A DNA stretch of 64,000 nucleotides, taken from NCBI RefSeq assembly GCF_000368865.1, contig NZ_KB849730.1:208860-272859 (forward strand), written 5' to 3'. The translations under genes were made by a program, and so were the position numbers. Below the pieces are notes generated by a model, which had not been told where the DNA came from, searched no databases, and worked only from the letters and a program-made list of their open reading frames with translations. Below, piece after piece: positions 28,435 through 38,339 of this stretch (position 1 is its first letter; every line of letters begins with the position of its first letter). This DNA comes from Acinetobacter bouvetii DSM 14964 = CIP 107468. Its GTDB lineage: Bacteria > Pseudomonadota > Gammaproteobacteria > Pseudomonadales > Moraxellaceae.

Positions 28435-29631
28435 TTAAAAGCTGGATTCTTCTTTGCTTGGGTTGGTCTGGCAAGTGGTGGCTTCAATTTTGAGAATCAG
28501 GCTGATCATCACCGCGCACATAATCAAAGATGAGCCGCCATAACTGATAAAGGGCAATGTTAAGCCTTTGGTTGGCAGCATGCCCATGTTCATGCCGGCA
28601 TTCACTAAAATCTGCAGCAGAAAAATAATACTGATGCCATACGCCAAATAGCCTGCGCGCAGGTACTGGTTTTTCAGCGCGCGGTGGCCGATTTTAATGC
28701 AGCACACCACCATGGTGAATGACAGCACCAGAACCGTCGTAATGCCAAAAAAGCCGAATTCCTCACCTAAAATAGCCAGCATGAAGTCGGTATGCGCTTC
28801 CGGCAGATAGGACATTTTTTGAATGCTATGGCCAAGCCCCACGCCAAACCACTCACCGCGGCCAAACGCCATTAAGGCATTCGACAGCTGGTAACCGGTC
28901 CCTAACGGATCTGCCCAAGGGTTAGTGAACGACAGCGCGCGCTGCAGGCGGTAAGGCTCGAACACAATCGCAATCACCAAGCCGGCAATAATAAACGCCA
29001 TGAAAGCGATAAACTGAATTGCCGGTGCGCCTGCAAGGAAAAACACCCCGAGGATCATTAAGACAATGACAGCGGTCGCGCCTAAGTCTGGCTCCGCCAG
29101 AATCAAGCCCACGGTAATAATCATCACCACGCCCAGCCGCACAAGGCCAGAAACACTGGTCCGCACTTCTTCGGCCCTGCGCACGACATAATCTGCAGTA
29201 AAAATCGCCATCATGACTTTAGCGACTTCAGAGGCCTGCAGGGTAAAACCGGCTATCCGAATCCAGCGCGTTGAACCATTGACCTCGGTTCCCGCCACCA
29301 GCACCACCGCCAGCAGCAGAATCGTCAGCAGCCACAGCGGGAAGGTATTGTTGAACCAGACATTCATCGGCACTTTATAGGCCAAGAATGCCGCAACACC
29401 GGCCACAAGAATTGAAATCCCGTGCCGTGTAATATAGTGAAATGCATTTTCATGCAGACGGTCTGCATACGGCATTGATGCCGAAGCCACCATAATGGAG
29501 CCTAAACACAACAGCGCCAGCACGCAAAAAATCAGCACATTGCGCATGTTGACTTCGGCAGGCAGCCGAGGCGCCCACCGGTCATAGGCTTCATTTATCT
29601 TACTGATGGTCGTCTGAGCTAACCCAGCCAT
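28435..29631 (-). CDS. ftsW: FtsW, septal peptidoglycan polymerase
   Basis: SEDS-family glycosyltransferase that polymerises septal peptidoglycan with FtsI. The 398 residues show about ten membrane segments and the family motifs GSTRWIRIAGFTLQASEVAK, the LAEPDLGATAV segment with its catalytic-region Asp, EEFGFFG and the C-terminal LPTKGLTLPFISYGGSS. It starts 21 bases after murD and belongs to the same operon, as in the dcw cluster, but here the rest of that cluster is not next to it. Confidence 0.96.
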   Translation of the reverse strand: MAGLAQTTISKINEAYDRWAPRLPAEVNMRNVLIFCVLALLCLGSIMVASASMPYADRLHENAFHYITRHGISILVAGVAAFLAYKVPMNVWFNNTFPLWLLTILLLAVVLVAGTEVNGSTRWIRIAGFTLQASEVAKVMMAIFTADYVVRRAEEVRTSVSGLVRLGVVMIITVGLILAEPDLGATAVIVLMILGVFFLAGAPAIQFIAFMAFIIAGLVIAIVFEPYRLQRALSFTNPWADPLGTGYQLSNALMAFGRGEWFGVGLGHSIQKMSYLPEAHTDFMLAILGEEFGFFGITTVLVLSFTMVVCCIKIGHRALKNQYLRAGYLAYGISIIFLLQILVNAGMNMGMLPTKGLTLPFISYGGSSLIMCAVMISLILKIEATTCQTNPSKEESSF

Positions 29632-29652
29632 ACAACGTTCCTTATCATTCTT

Positions 29653-31011
<1,359 letters not shown>

Positions 31012-31109
31012 TTATGGTTTGTTTTTAAAACTGACAAAATGTTAGCACTTTGCTGTTTTGAATGCTTTTTCAGTTTTGACTTTCTGGCGGTTTTTTTGTG
31101 TCAGCGCGT

Positions 31110-31139
31110 AAAAAAACCGTCATAAAAATGACGGTTTTT
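31110..31139 (-). terminator. feo operon terminator
   Basis: AAAAAACCGTCAT and ATGACGGTTTTT form a stem with an AAAA loop 35 bases after the last feo-linked gene; T-runs exist on both strands. Confidence 0.88.
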
Positions 31140-31174
31140 CTATTTTGCTAAAAAGCGCTTTCAGCAATCTGAAC

Positions 31175-31426
31175 TTATTTCCATTTTACAGCCTGCACTT
31201 CCGGTTTTTTTTCAGCAGGCGTGTCCGATGCAGAGCATCCACAGCTGCCGCCGCAGCCTGCAACCATGGCAGGCTTTAAGCGTTTCGCCACAGCCGTCCA
31301 GCCCTGCTTTTGAGCCACATTCGATAAAGACAGAAAGAACGCGTACGCTGTTTTCGGAAAAACTTTCTTAAACACCACGACAGCACTCCAAATCACCAAT
31401 GCAGCCACGATTAGAACTTCAATCAT
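31175..31426 (-). CDS. small Feo-linked membrane protein with a Cys-rich tail
   Basis: Eighty-three residues: an N-terminal membrane segment (about 2-20), a basic amphipathic middle, then a cysteine motif CGGSCGCS (about 58-65) and a Lys-rich end. It is unlike the FeoC winged-helix protein but resembles the small FeoB-associated Cys-rich proteins found behind feoB in many bacteria. It starts 30 bases after feoB. The cysteines may bind iron or an Fe-S cluster; this is inference. Confidence 0.75.
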   Translation of the reverse strand: MIEVLIVAALVIWSAVVVFKKVFPKTAYAFFLSLSNVAQKQGWTAVAKRLKPAMVAGCGGSCGCSASDTPAEKKPEVQAVKWK

Positions 31427-31456
31427 TTTAGTCTCCTCTCACGTCGCCTCGAAAAC

Positions 31457-33310
31457 CTAGCCGAAGTAATGTGATGCAATTTGATAGGTTAGAAAGGCCA
31501 TGAAGTAAGCCAAACCAAACAGATAAACCGTCATAAAGCCGACCGTTTTCCATGAACCTGTTTCACGCTTAACGGTGGCCAATGTTGCCAAGCAATGCGG
31601 CGCATAAACAAACCACACCAGCAAAGACAGGCCTGTCGCCAATGACCAGCCTAAATCTCCGCTGCTGATCAATGTCGATAAGCCCTGGGCCACAGCATCA
31701 TCATCCGCCGCGGATAAGGCATATACGGTGCCCAATGCCGCCACCACCACTTCACGGGCAGCCATCGCAGGGATCAAGGCGATACAGATCTGCCAGTTAA
31801 AGCCAATCGGCGCAAAAATCGGCTGCATTAAATGACCCAGCATGCCGGCAAAAGAATAATCAATCGCTGGCAATGCCGCATTTTCTGGCGCCTGCGGGAA
31901 AGTGCACAGGAACCACAGCAGAATTGACAGCGCAAAGATAATGCCGCCAACGCGCTTCATAAAGATCTTGGCGCGGTCCAGCAGGCCGATCCAGATGCTT
32001 TTAATATCAGGAAAGCGGTAGCTTGGCAGCTCCATCAGCAGCGCATGCTGAGACTTATCTTTTTGGAAAAATTTCAGTATGGTCGCTACGATTAAAGCGC
32101 TGACTATGCCCGCCATGTATAAGGCAAACAGCACAAGACCTTGTAAATTAAACACGCCCCACACCATTTTTGCAGGAATAAACGCTGAAATCAGCAGCGC
32201 ATAGACAGGCAAACGCGCAGAACAGGTCATTAATGGCGCAACCAAAATGGTCACCAGACGATCACGCGGATCACTGATGCTGCGGGTCGCCATCACACCT
32301 GGCACAGCGCAGGCAAAACTGGACAGCAATGGAATAAACGCACGCCCGCTCAATCCGGCTTTGAACATCAGCTTATCCAGCAGGAAAGCCGCGCGCGGCA
32401 AATAGCCCGATTCTTCCAGTACCAAAATAAAAAAGAACAAAATCAAAATCTGCGGCAGGAACACCACGACACCGCCCGCCCCGGCAATAATTCCATCCAC
32501 CACCAAACTGTTCAGCAGCGGATGCGAAATATGCTGTCCGATAAATTCACCCAGCCAGCCGAAGAAGGTTTCAATGCCGTCCATAAATGGCGCAGCCCAA
32601 GCAAAGACCGCCTGGAAGATAATAAACATCATGACCGCCAGGCTGACTAAGCCCAGCACAGGATGCAGGAATATTTTATCTAGAAAGTCGGAACGCTTAT
32701 CTTCATGGTCTACAAAATGAACGACATCGTTCAGAATCGTATCAATCTTTTGATGAGTGTCACCCGTCAGGCCGCTGAGTTCGGTATGCGGCGCAGCAAA
32801 CTTCTCCTGATCAAGCGCACTCATCAGGCTTTCAATGCCTGCATTGCGCACAGCAACCGTTTCCACGACGGGAATGCCTAAACGCTCTGACAGCTTTTGC
32901 GTGTTGACCTGCATGCCCCGGCGGCGCGCCTCGTCCATCATGTTCAACACCAGCAGCATTGGACGCCCCAGCGCAATCATCTCCATCACCAAGCCCAGAT
33001 GCAGTTTGAGGTTTGTGGCATCCACCACGCACAGGAAAGCATCCTGATGGCCTTCCTCAGCAATTTTGCCTTGCACCACATCGCGGGTGATCTCCTCATC
33101 CGGACTGGTCGCGTTGAGGCTGTATGTCCCCGGCAAATCCAGCACACGCACAGGCTTGCCTGACGGCAGTACAAATTGGCCGACTTTACGTTCAACCGTT
33201 ACCCCTGCATAGTTGGCAACTTTTTGCCGGGTCCCTGTTAAATGGTTGAATAATGATGTTTTACCGCAGTTAGGGTTACCAACAAGGGCAATACGCAGCG
33301 CATCACTCAT
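31457..33310 (-). CDS. feoB: ferrous iron permease FeoB
   Basis: GTPase-coupled inner membrane transporter of Fe(II). The 617 residues have the N-terminal G domain with G1 GNPNCGKTS, G3 DLPGTYSL and G4 NMMD, a helical spacer, then paired Gate domains with the conserved Cys-containing core (SFACAVPGVMATR). At 617 residues it is shorter than the 773-residue E. coli form because it lacks most of the C-terminal extension, as in other short FeoBs. It overlaps feoA by four bases. Confidence 0.96.
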   Translation of the reverse strand: MSDALRIALVGNPNCGKTSLFNHLTGTRQKVANYAGVTVERKVGQFVLPSGKPVRVLDLPGTYSLNATSPDEEITRDVVQGKIAEEGHQDAFLCVVDATNLKLHLGLVMEMIALGRPMLLVLNMMDEARRRGMQVNTQKLSERLGIPVVETVAVRNAGIESLMSALDQEKFAAPHTELSGLTGDTHQKIDTILNDVVHFVDHEDKRSDFLDKIFLHPVLGLVSLAVMMFIIFQAVFAWAAPFMDGIETFFGWLGEFIGQHISHPLLNSLVVDGIIAGAGGVVVFLPQILILFFFILVLEESGYLPRAAFLLDKLMFKAGLSGRAFIPLLSSFACAVPGVMATRSISDPRDRLVTILVAPLMTCSARLPVYALLISAFIPAKMVWGVFNLQGLVLFALYMAGIVSALIVATILKFFQKDKSQHALLMELPSYRFPDIKSIWIGLLDRAKIFMKRVGGIIFALSILLWFLCTFPQAPENAALPAIDYSFAGMLGHLMQPIFAPIGFNWQICIALIPAMAAREVVVAALGTVYALSAADDDAVAQGLSTLISSGDLGWSLATGLSLLVWFVYAPHCLATLATVKRETGSWKTVGFMTVYLFGLAYFMAFLTYQIASHYFG

Positions 33311-33561
33311 GCAGGCGCTCCTTCAATTTCAATTTTCTGCGCTTCCGCTTTACGCAATGCGAACCGGGTAAAGCCAATCTGAATTAAAATCGGGTCCCCG
33401 CCAAAAATTCCTTTAGTAATGACTTGCACTTTTGTACCTGGAATAAAGCCTAATGTTTCCAAACGGCCCGCCACCAGATCAGCTTGGGAGCGCTCATCTT
33501 CAATACGGTGAACCTTTTGAATGATGGCAGATTGTTTGACTTTCAAATCAGATAAACGCAC
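33307..33561 (-). CDS. feoA: FeoA, ferrous iron transport accessory protein
   Basis: Small SH3-like cytoplasmic protein that interacts with FeoB. The 84 residues include the family GFIPGTKVQVI and IQIGFTRFALRK motifs. It begins the feoA-feoB-small protein operon and its stop overlaps the feoB start by four bases, showing coupled translation. A Fur-like box lies in its promoter, so it is predicted to be repressed by iron. Confidence 0.94.
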   Translation of the reverse strand: MRLSDLKVKQSAIIQKVHRIEDERSQADLVAGRLETLGFIPGTKVQVITKGIFGGDPILIQIGFTRFALRKAEAQKIEIEGAPA

Positions 33562-33587
33562 GCATCTAATCCTAAAAAATTTTGAAT

Positions 33588-33617
33588 ATTATACAAGCAA
33601 ATGAGAATAATTACCAA
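33588..33617 (-). promoter_or_regulatory. feoA promoter
   Basis: On the minus strand a perfect -10 TATAAT (33593-33588) lies 18 bases from a -35-like TTGGTA (33617-33612), 27 bases before the feoA start. The Fur-like box overlaps the spacer. Confidence 0.55.
33597..33615. promoter_or_regulatory. Fur-like box in front of feoA
   Basis: The 19-mer beginning at 33597 carries ATGAGAATAATTA, matching 14 of 19 positions of the consensus GATAATGATAATCATTATC. It overlaps the feoA -35/-10 spacer. A weaker second copy, in inverted orientation (ATGAGAATT core), lies at 33627-33645. Iron-Fur repression of the feo operon is well known in related bacteria; the same region may also reach the divergent xerD. 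Confidence 0.7.
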
Positions 33618-33733
33618 ATCAGATTTGATTTCAATTCTCATTTCCAAACAGCGCATCGACAGGAAAAGCAAATTGCATTACATTGCAGAAAGCCCGCCAG
33701 TTGAGGGCGTAGCGCCGATAAGTTGAAAATAGC

Positions 33734-34651
33734 ATGTTAAATAAAAAACCGCGCGTCCCTGCGCCCGTTACAATTCCTGAACAGTTAGGGTTCTTGCAGG
33801 GTTTCCGGGATTTCCTGATCGCTCAGACCGTCAGCCCGCATACACGCAATGCCTACCTCTCTGATTTAATTCAATGCAGCGAATGCTGTCAGGCCGCTAT
33901 GCCGCAGTGGAGCAGCGATGATATTGCCGATGTGCTGCTAAACCTCACTAAGCAAGGCAAGAGCCCGCGTTCCATTGCCCGCTCGCTGTCTGCCCTGCGC
34001 TCTTTTTTTAAATTCCTGCAGGAGCAGAAGCTGCGCGATGACAACCCTGTCAGCATGCACAAAACGCCAAAATTAGGACGGGCGCTGCCCAAAGATTTGT
34101 CTGAAGCCGATGTTGAAGCCCTGATTCAAGCGCCGGAAACTGCAACCGCCCTAGGCCTGCGTGACCGGGCCATGCTTGAAGTGCTGTACGCTTGCGGCTT
34201 GCGGGTGACCGAACTGCTGAATTTACGGCTTGACCTGATCAATTTAAAGCAAGGGTATTTGCGCATTGTCGGCAAAGGCAATAAAGAGCGCCTCGTGCCT
34301 TTAGGGCAAATCGCCTGCGAATGGGTGGAGAAATATCTGTCCGAAGCCCGGCCTGCATTGTATAAAACCTCAACCGATTATTTATTTCTAACCCAGCACG
34401 GCGGCATCATGAGCCGGCAGAATTTTTGGTATGCCATTAAGCGCTATGCGCTGCAGGCCAATATCCAGTCGGAACTCTCACCGCATACCTTAAGGCATGC
34501 GTTTGCCACTCATTTGCTGAATCACGGCGCAGACCTGCGTGTGGTGCAAATGCTGCTCGGCCACAGCGATTTGTCCACCACGCAAATTTATACCCATGTC
34601 GCGCAGGTGCGCATGCAGCAGCTGCATGCGGCGCACCATCCTCGTGCATAA
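33734..34651 (+). CDS. xerD: tyrosine recombinase XerD
   Basis: Resolves chromosome dimers at dif with XerC and FtsK. The 305 residues contain the SAM-like N-terminal domain and the catalytic domain with Arg in CGLRVTELL, Lys in GKGNKER, His/Arg in HTLRHAFATH, His in LLGHSDLSTT and the nucleophile Tyr in QIYTHV. The LPKDLSEADVEALIQAP motif and the HHPRA end identify XerD rather than XerC. The xerD-dsbC-hom-thrC order is the pseudomonad one, supporting this. Confidence 0.93.
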   Translation: MLNKKPRVPAPVTIPEQLGFLQGFRDFLIAQTVSPHTRNAYLSDLIQCSECCQAAMPQWSSDDIADVLLNLTKQGKSPRSIARSLSALRSFFKFLQEQKLRDDNPVSMHKTPKLGRALPKDLSEADVEALIQAPETATALGLRDRAMLEVLYACGLRVTELLNLRLDLINLKQGYLRIVGKGNKERLVPLGQIACEWVEKYLSEARPALYKTSTDYLFLTQHGGIMSRQNFWYAIKRYALQANIQSELSPHTLRHAFATHLLNHGADLRVVQMLLGHSDLSTTQIYTHVAQVRMQQLHAAHHPRA

Positions 34652-34696
34652 AACGCAGCGCGATAAGACGAAGAAATTTTATTGCTCTGCGTTTTT
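34650..34696 (+). terminator. possible terminator after xerD
   Basis: AAAACGCAG (from 34650) and CTGCGTTTTTTTT frame a loop of about 28 bases and end in a T-run. It overlaps the xerD stop. The large loop makes it a weaker call. Confidence 0.5.
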
Positions 34697-34748
34697 TTTG
34701 CTATGCTAATCCACCAGTTTTATAAAGCTAAAAGAAAAAGGGTTGTTT

Positions 34749-35561
34749 ATGTTATTTACCCGTTCAACATTTTTTATTGCATGCACGCTTGCCGCAGGCA
34801 TGGGGCTAAGCGCGTGTTCAAAATCCAATAATGAAGAAAAACAAGCGCCCTTGACCGCCAGCACCCCCGCAACAGGTGAAGCCTCTACATTGACTGAACG
34901 CAATGCGCAGCAGCGCCTGATCAGCACGCTGCAGGACGGCCTGAAAAAAGCCAATATCAATGCCAAAATTACCGATGCGCAGCCGACTGAAGTGCCCAAC
35001 CTGTATTGGATCAGCTTCGAAGGCATGCCTTCTGTTTATGCGACAGCTGACGGTAAATATATTCTGCAGGGTGAAATTGTGCGCCTAGGCGGCAAAGAAC
35101 TGCATAATGTCAGCCAGAATCTGCAGGCCGCTAATGCCAAAAAACTCTTTGATCAACTGAAAACTGAAGATTTAATTGTTTATCCAGCCAAAGGCAAAAC
35201 CAAGCACGTGGTATATGTCTTTACTGATGCCAGCTGCCCGTATTGCCATAAACTGCATGAGCATATGGATGAAATCAACAGCAAAGGCATCGAAGTCCGC
35301 TATATCGCATGGCCGCGCGGCGAACAGTTCATTCCGGCAATGGAAAGCGTCTGGTGCAGCAAAGACCGCCAACTGGCGTTCAATCAAGCCATTTCTGGCG
35401 CGCAGCTGCCGCCAGCGGCCTGCAAAAATCCAGTGCGCGACATGTATCAAATGGGCCTGAATATTGGCGTAAACGGCACGCCTGCCATCTACAGCACAGA
35501 CGGTGTTTATTTGGGCGGCTACATGGAGCCGAATGAATTGGCTGAGCGTTTAAATAAATAA
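34749..35561 (+). CDS. dsbC: DsbC-like thiol:disulfide isomerase with lipoprotein signal
   Basis: Disulfide isomerase of the DsbC/DsbG family: an N-terminal dimerisation domain (about residues 50-120) and a thioredoxin domain with catalytic CPYC (163-166), a further cysteine pair (WCSK and PPAACKNP) and the cis-Pro motif NGTPAIYS. Unlike E. coli DsbC, the signal peptide ends in the lipobox LSAC (Cys23), followed by Ser and a 25-residue polar linker, so the protein is predicted to be a membrane-anchored lipoprotein. A TTG two codons upstream is less likely than this ATG, which has AAAAGGG before it. Confidence 0.9.
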   Translation: MLFTRSTFFIACTLAAGMGLSACSKSNNEEKQAPLTASTPATGEASTLTERNAQQRLISTLQDGLKKANINAKITDAQPTEVPNLYWISFEGMPSVYATADGKYILQGEIVRLGGKELHNVSQNLQAANAKKLFDQLKTEDLIVYPAKGKTKHVVYVFTDASCPYCHKLHEHMDEINSKGIEVRYIAWPRGEQFIPAMESVWCSKDRQLAFNQAISGAQLPPAACKNPVRDMYQMGLNIGVNGTPAIYSTDGVYLGGYMEPNELAERLNK

Positions 35562-35684
35562 ATTTTATTGATTAAATTACTGTTTTTTATAGATGGATAG
35601 AAAGTTGTGAATCTCCTAGAGTCATGGCATTTTTTTAGCTATGATCTAGGTTCGCTTAATGTTGATGAATATTTGGAGTGTGAC

Positions 35685-36989
35685 GTGAAACCAGTTCGTC
35701 TGGCAATCCTCGGTCTTGGTACTGTGGGTGGTGGTGCCCTTAAACTATTAAAAGAAAATGCTGCTGAGATTAAACGTCGCACCGGTCGTGAAATTGAAAT
35801 TACCCATGTCGGCACACGCCGTCCGCGCCCAGATTTAGATCTGCCTGCATCAGTCAAGCAAAGCTCTGACTTGATGGACATCGTGCGTCAGCCGGATGTT
35901 GATGTGGTGGTTGAAGTCATGGGCGGCATTCATCCTGCCTATGAAGTCATTCAGGAAGCGATCAAGCACGGCAAGCAAGTCGTGACTGCCAATAAAGCGC
36001 TTTTAGCCGAATACGGCAATGAATTGTTTAAGCTTGCGGATGATCATCACGTACAAATTGCGTATGAAGCCGCAGTTGCCGGCGGCATTCCCATTATTAA
36101 AGTCATGCGCGAAGGCCTGGCTGCCAATAAAATTGACTGGCTGGCGGGCATCATCAACGGCACAGGCAACTTTATTTTGACTGAAATGCGCGAAAAAGGC
36201 CGCGCATTTGCAGACGTGCTGAAAGAAGCGCAGGAACTGGGCTATGCAGAAGCAGACCCAACCTTTGACGTTGAAGGCATTGATGCTGCGCATAAGCTGA
36301 CCCTGTTAGCCTCAATCGCATTCGGTATTCCGCTGCAGTTTGACAAAGTTTTCACTGAAGGCATCAGTAAAATTACAGCGCAGGATGTGAAATATGCTGA
36401 AGACTTAGGTTTCCGCATCAAGCATTTAGGCATTGCGCGCCGCGCAGAAACAGGCATTGAGCTTCGCGTGCATCCAACACTGATTCCAGAAGATCAGCTG
36501 ATTGCCAATGTCAACGGTGTGAAAAATGCAGTCTTGGTTCAAGCCAATGCCGTTGGCCCTACCCTTTACTACGGCGCAGGCGCAGGCGCAGGCCCAACAG
36601 CATCTGCAGTCGTTGCTGACGTTGTCGATATTGTCCGCGACATTTCATATACCGAAGACGGCGCAGGCACTATTCCGCAATTGGCATTTGAAGCATTAAC
36701 CGATTTGCCGATTCTGCCGCGCGAAGAAATGACCACAGGCTACTACATCCGCATTAATGCAGAAGATCAAACTGGCGTACTTGCCGATGTGACGACTATT
36801 TTAAGCCGTGCCGGCATCAGCATTGACGCCATCATGCAGCAGCCGCGCTTAAAAGACCTTATCCCTATCGTGATTCTGACCGATCCAGTGAAAGAATCAA
36901 AAATGGATGAAGCCCTTCAGCAAATTCAAGCATTGCCTGTCATTCATGGCGAAATTGTGCGAATTCGTTTAGAATCGCTTGATAATTAA
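35685..36989 (+). CDS. hom: homoserine dehydrogenase
   Basis: NAD(P)-dependent enzyme that reduces aspartate semialdehyde to homoserine for threonine and methionine. The 434 residues have a Rossmann fold with GLGTVGGG, the catalytic domain (NGTGNFILTEM, EADPTFDVEGIDAAHKL) and a C-terminal ACT domain. The frame stays open to 35607, but the GTG at 35685 has GGAG seven bases before it and gives the exact family N-terminus. thrC follows after 66 bases that include a hairpin. Confidence 0.96.
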   Translation: MKPVRLAILGLGTVGGGALKLLKENAAEIKRRTGREIEITHVGTRRPRPDLDLPASVKQSSDLMDIVRQPDVDVVVEVMGGIHPAYEVIQEAIKHGKQVVTANKALLAEYGNELFKLADDHHVQIAYEAAVAGGIPIIKVMREGLAANKIDWLAGIINGTGNFILTEMREKGRAFADVLKEAQELGYAEADPTFDVEGIDAAHKLTLLASIAFGIPLQFDKVFTEGISKITAQDVKYAEDLGFRIKHLGIARRAETGIELRVHPTLIPEDQLIANVNGVKNAVLVQANAVGPTLYYGAGAGAGPTASAVVADVVDIVRDISYTEDGAGTIPQLAFEALTDLPILPREEMTTGYYIRINAEDQTGVLADVTTILSRAGISIDAIMQQPRLKDLIPIVILTDPVKESKMDEALQQIQALPVIHGEIVRIRLESLDN

Positions 36990-36998
36990 TCACCGGGT

Positions 36999-37025
36999 CG
37001 AGGGGAATATTTTCAATTCCTCTCG
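36999..37025 (+). other. hairpin between hom and thrC
   Basis: CGAGGGGAAT (36999-37008) pairs with ATTCCTCTCG (37016-37025) with one wobble pair and a seven-base loop. There is no T-run, so it is more likely an mRNA processing or stability element than a terminator. Confidence 0.65.
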
Positions 37026-37055
37026 CCAAGCTCTACACACAATTGGAACATCATC

Positions 37056-38195
37056 ATGTCGAATGCCAATCGTTATACTGGTTTAGTTGACCGCTATCGC
37101 GACCGTTTACCAGTGTCTGCAACCACTCGCGCAATTTCATTAGGCGAGGGCAACACGCCACTGATTAAACTTGAGAACATTCCACGTTTAACCGGCAAAA
37201 ATGTTGAAATTTATGTGAAGTACGAGGGCTTAAACCCGACTGGTTCATTTAAAGACCGCGGTATGACTATGGCGGTAACAAAAGCAGTCGAAGAAGGCTC
37301 TAAAGCCATCATCTGCGCGTCTACAGGCAATACTTCCGCTGCTGCTGCTGCCTATGCTGCGCGTGCCGGCATCAAAGCGTTCGTATTAATCCCAGAAGGC
37401 AAAATTGCCATGGGTAAAATGGCGCAAGCCATGATGTACGGCGCGATCACTATGCAAATCCGCGGCAACTTCGATGACGGCATGCGCCTTGTTAAGGAAG
37501 TCGCTGACCAAGCGCCAGTGACGATTGTCAACTCAATCAACCCATACCGCCTGCAAGGCCAAAAAACCATTGCCTATGAAATTGTTGAAGCATTGGGCCG
37601 TGCGCCAGACTACCACTGCCTGCCTGTCGGCAATGCAGGCAACATTACTGCGCACTGGATGGGTTATACAGAAGCGGTTGCAAACCAATCGAAAGATGAG
37701 TTTGAACAAGTGGTTTATGACGCTGAGACTGACCAATTCACAGGCCCTAAACCAGCCGGCTTGCCAATTATGGCGGGCTACCAAGCTGCAGGCGCTGCGC
37801 CATTCCTTCGCGGTGCACCAGTAGCTAACCCTGAAACAGTAGCGACGGCCATCCGTATTGGCAACCCGCAAAGCTGGAACCATGCCAAAGCAGTTGTACG
37901 TGATTCACAAGGCTGGTTTGACGAACTCACTGATGCTGAAATCTTAGATGCGCAGCGCCTGCTTTCGATGTACGAAGGCGTATTCGTAGAGCCTGCTTCT
38001 GCTGCCTCTGTTGGTGGCGCAATCCGTGACATCAAGTCTGGCAAAATCAAAGAAGGTTCGGTGATTGTTTGTACTGTAACTGGCAACGGCCTGAAAGATC
38101 CTGATACGGCCATCAAGCAATGCCAAGATGCCGTGATGCTGTCTATTGATGCCACCATGGATCAGGTTAAAGACTCGATTCTGTCAAATATGTAA
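37056..38195 (+). CDS. thrC: threonine synthase
   Basis: Pyridoxal phosphate enzyme that makes threonine from O-phosphohomoserine. The 379 residues have the PLP lysine in NPTGSFKDRGMT, the phosphate-binding STGNTSAAAAAYAARAG and PVGNAGNI motifs, and are close in length to the short class of threonine synthases found in pseudomonads. It completes the xerD-dsbC-hom-thrC order and ends at a strong terminator. Confidence 0.96.
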   Translation: MSNANRYTGLVDRYRDRLPVSATTRAISLGEGNTPLIKLENIPRLTGKNVEIYVKYEGLNPTGSFKDRGMTMAVTKAVEEGSKAIICASTGNTSAAAAAYAARAGIKAFVLIPEGKIAMGKMAQAMMYGAITMQIRGNFDDGMRLVKEVADQAPVTIVNSINPYRLQGQKTIAYEIVEALGRAPDYHCLPVGNAGNITAHWMGYTEAVANQSKDEFEQVVYDAETDQFTGPKPAGLPIMAGYQAAGAAPFLRGAPVANPETVATAIRIGNPQSWNHAKAVVRDSQGWFDELTDAEILDAQRLLSMYEGVFVEPASAASVGGAIRDIKSGKIKEGSVIVCTVTGNGLKDPDTAIKQCQDAVMLSIDATMDQVKDSILSNM

Positions 38196-38210
38196 TTCAT
38201 ATTCAGACTG

Positions 38211-38238
38211 AAAAAGCCCTGCAATTGCAGGGCTTTTT
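38211..38238 (+). terminator. thrC terminator
   Basis: A perfect 28-base palindrome, AAAAAGCCCTGCAA and its complement, just after the thrC stop and ending in a T-run. Confidence 0.93.
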
Positions 38239-38270
38239 TATGGCTGGCGCGCATTGGCCGCCGAAATAAA

Positions 38271-38299
38271 AATGCCTGAACATGTAATGTTCAGGCATT
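38271..38299 (-). terminator. pbpG terminator
   Basis: AATGCCTGAACAT and its reverse complement form a 13-base-pair stem with a three-base loop; on the minus strand it is followed by TTTATTT. It lies 40 bases after the pbpG stop. Confidence 0.85.
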
Positions 38300-38339
38300 C
38301 AGTCAAGTGAATTCCATGTACGGTATCAAATGAATGCGC

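Noticed and set aside
33734-34651. Calling the recombinase XerC
   Set aside because: The LPKDLSEADVEALIQAP and C-terminal HHPRA motifs and the xerD-dsbC-hom-thrC order fit XerD.
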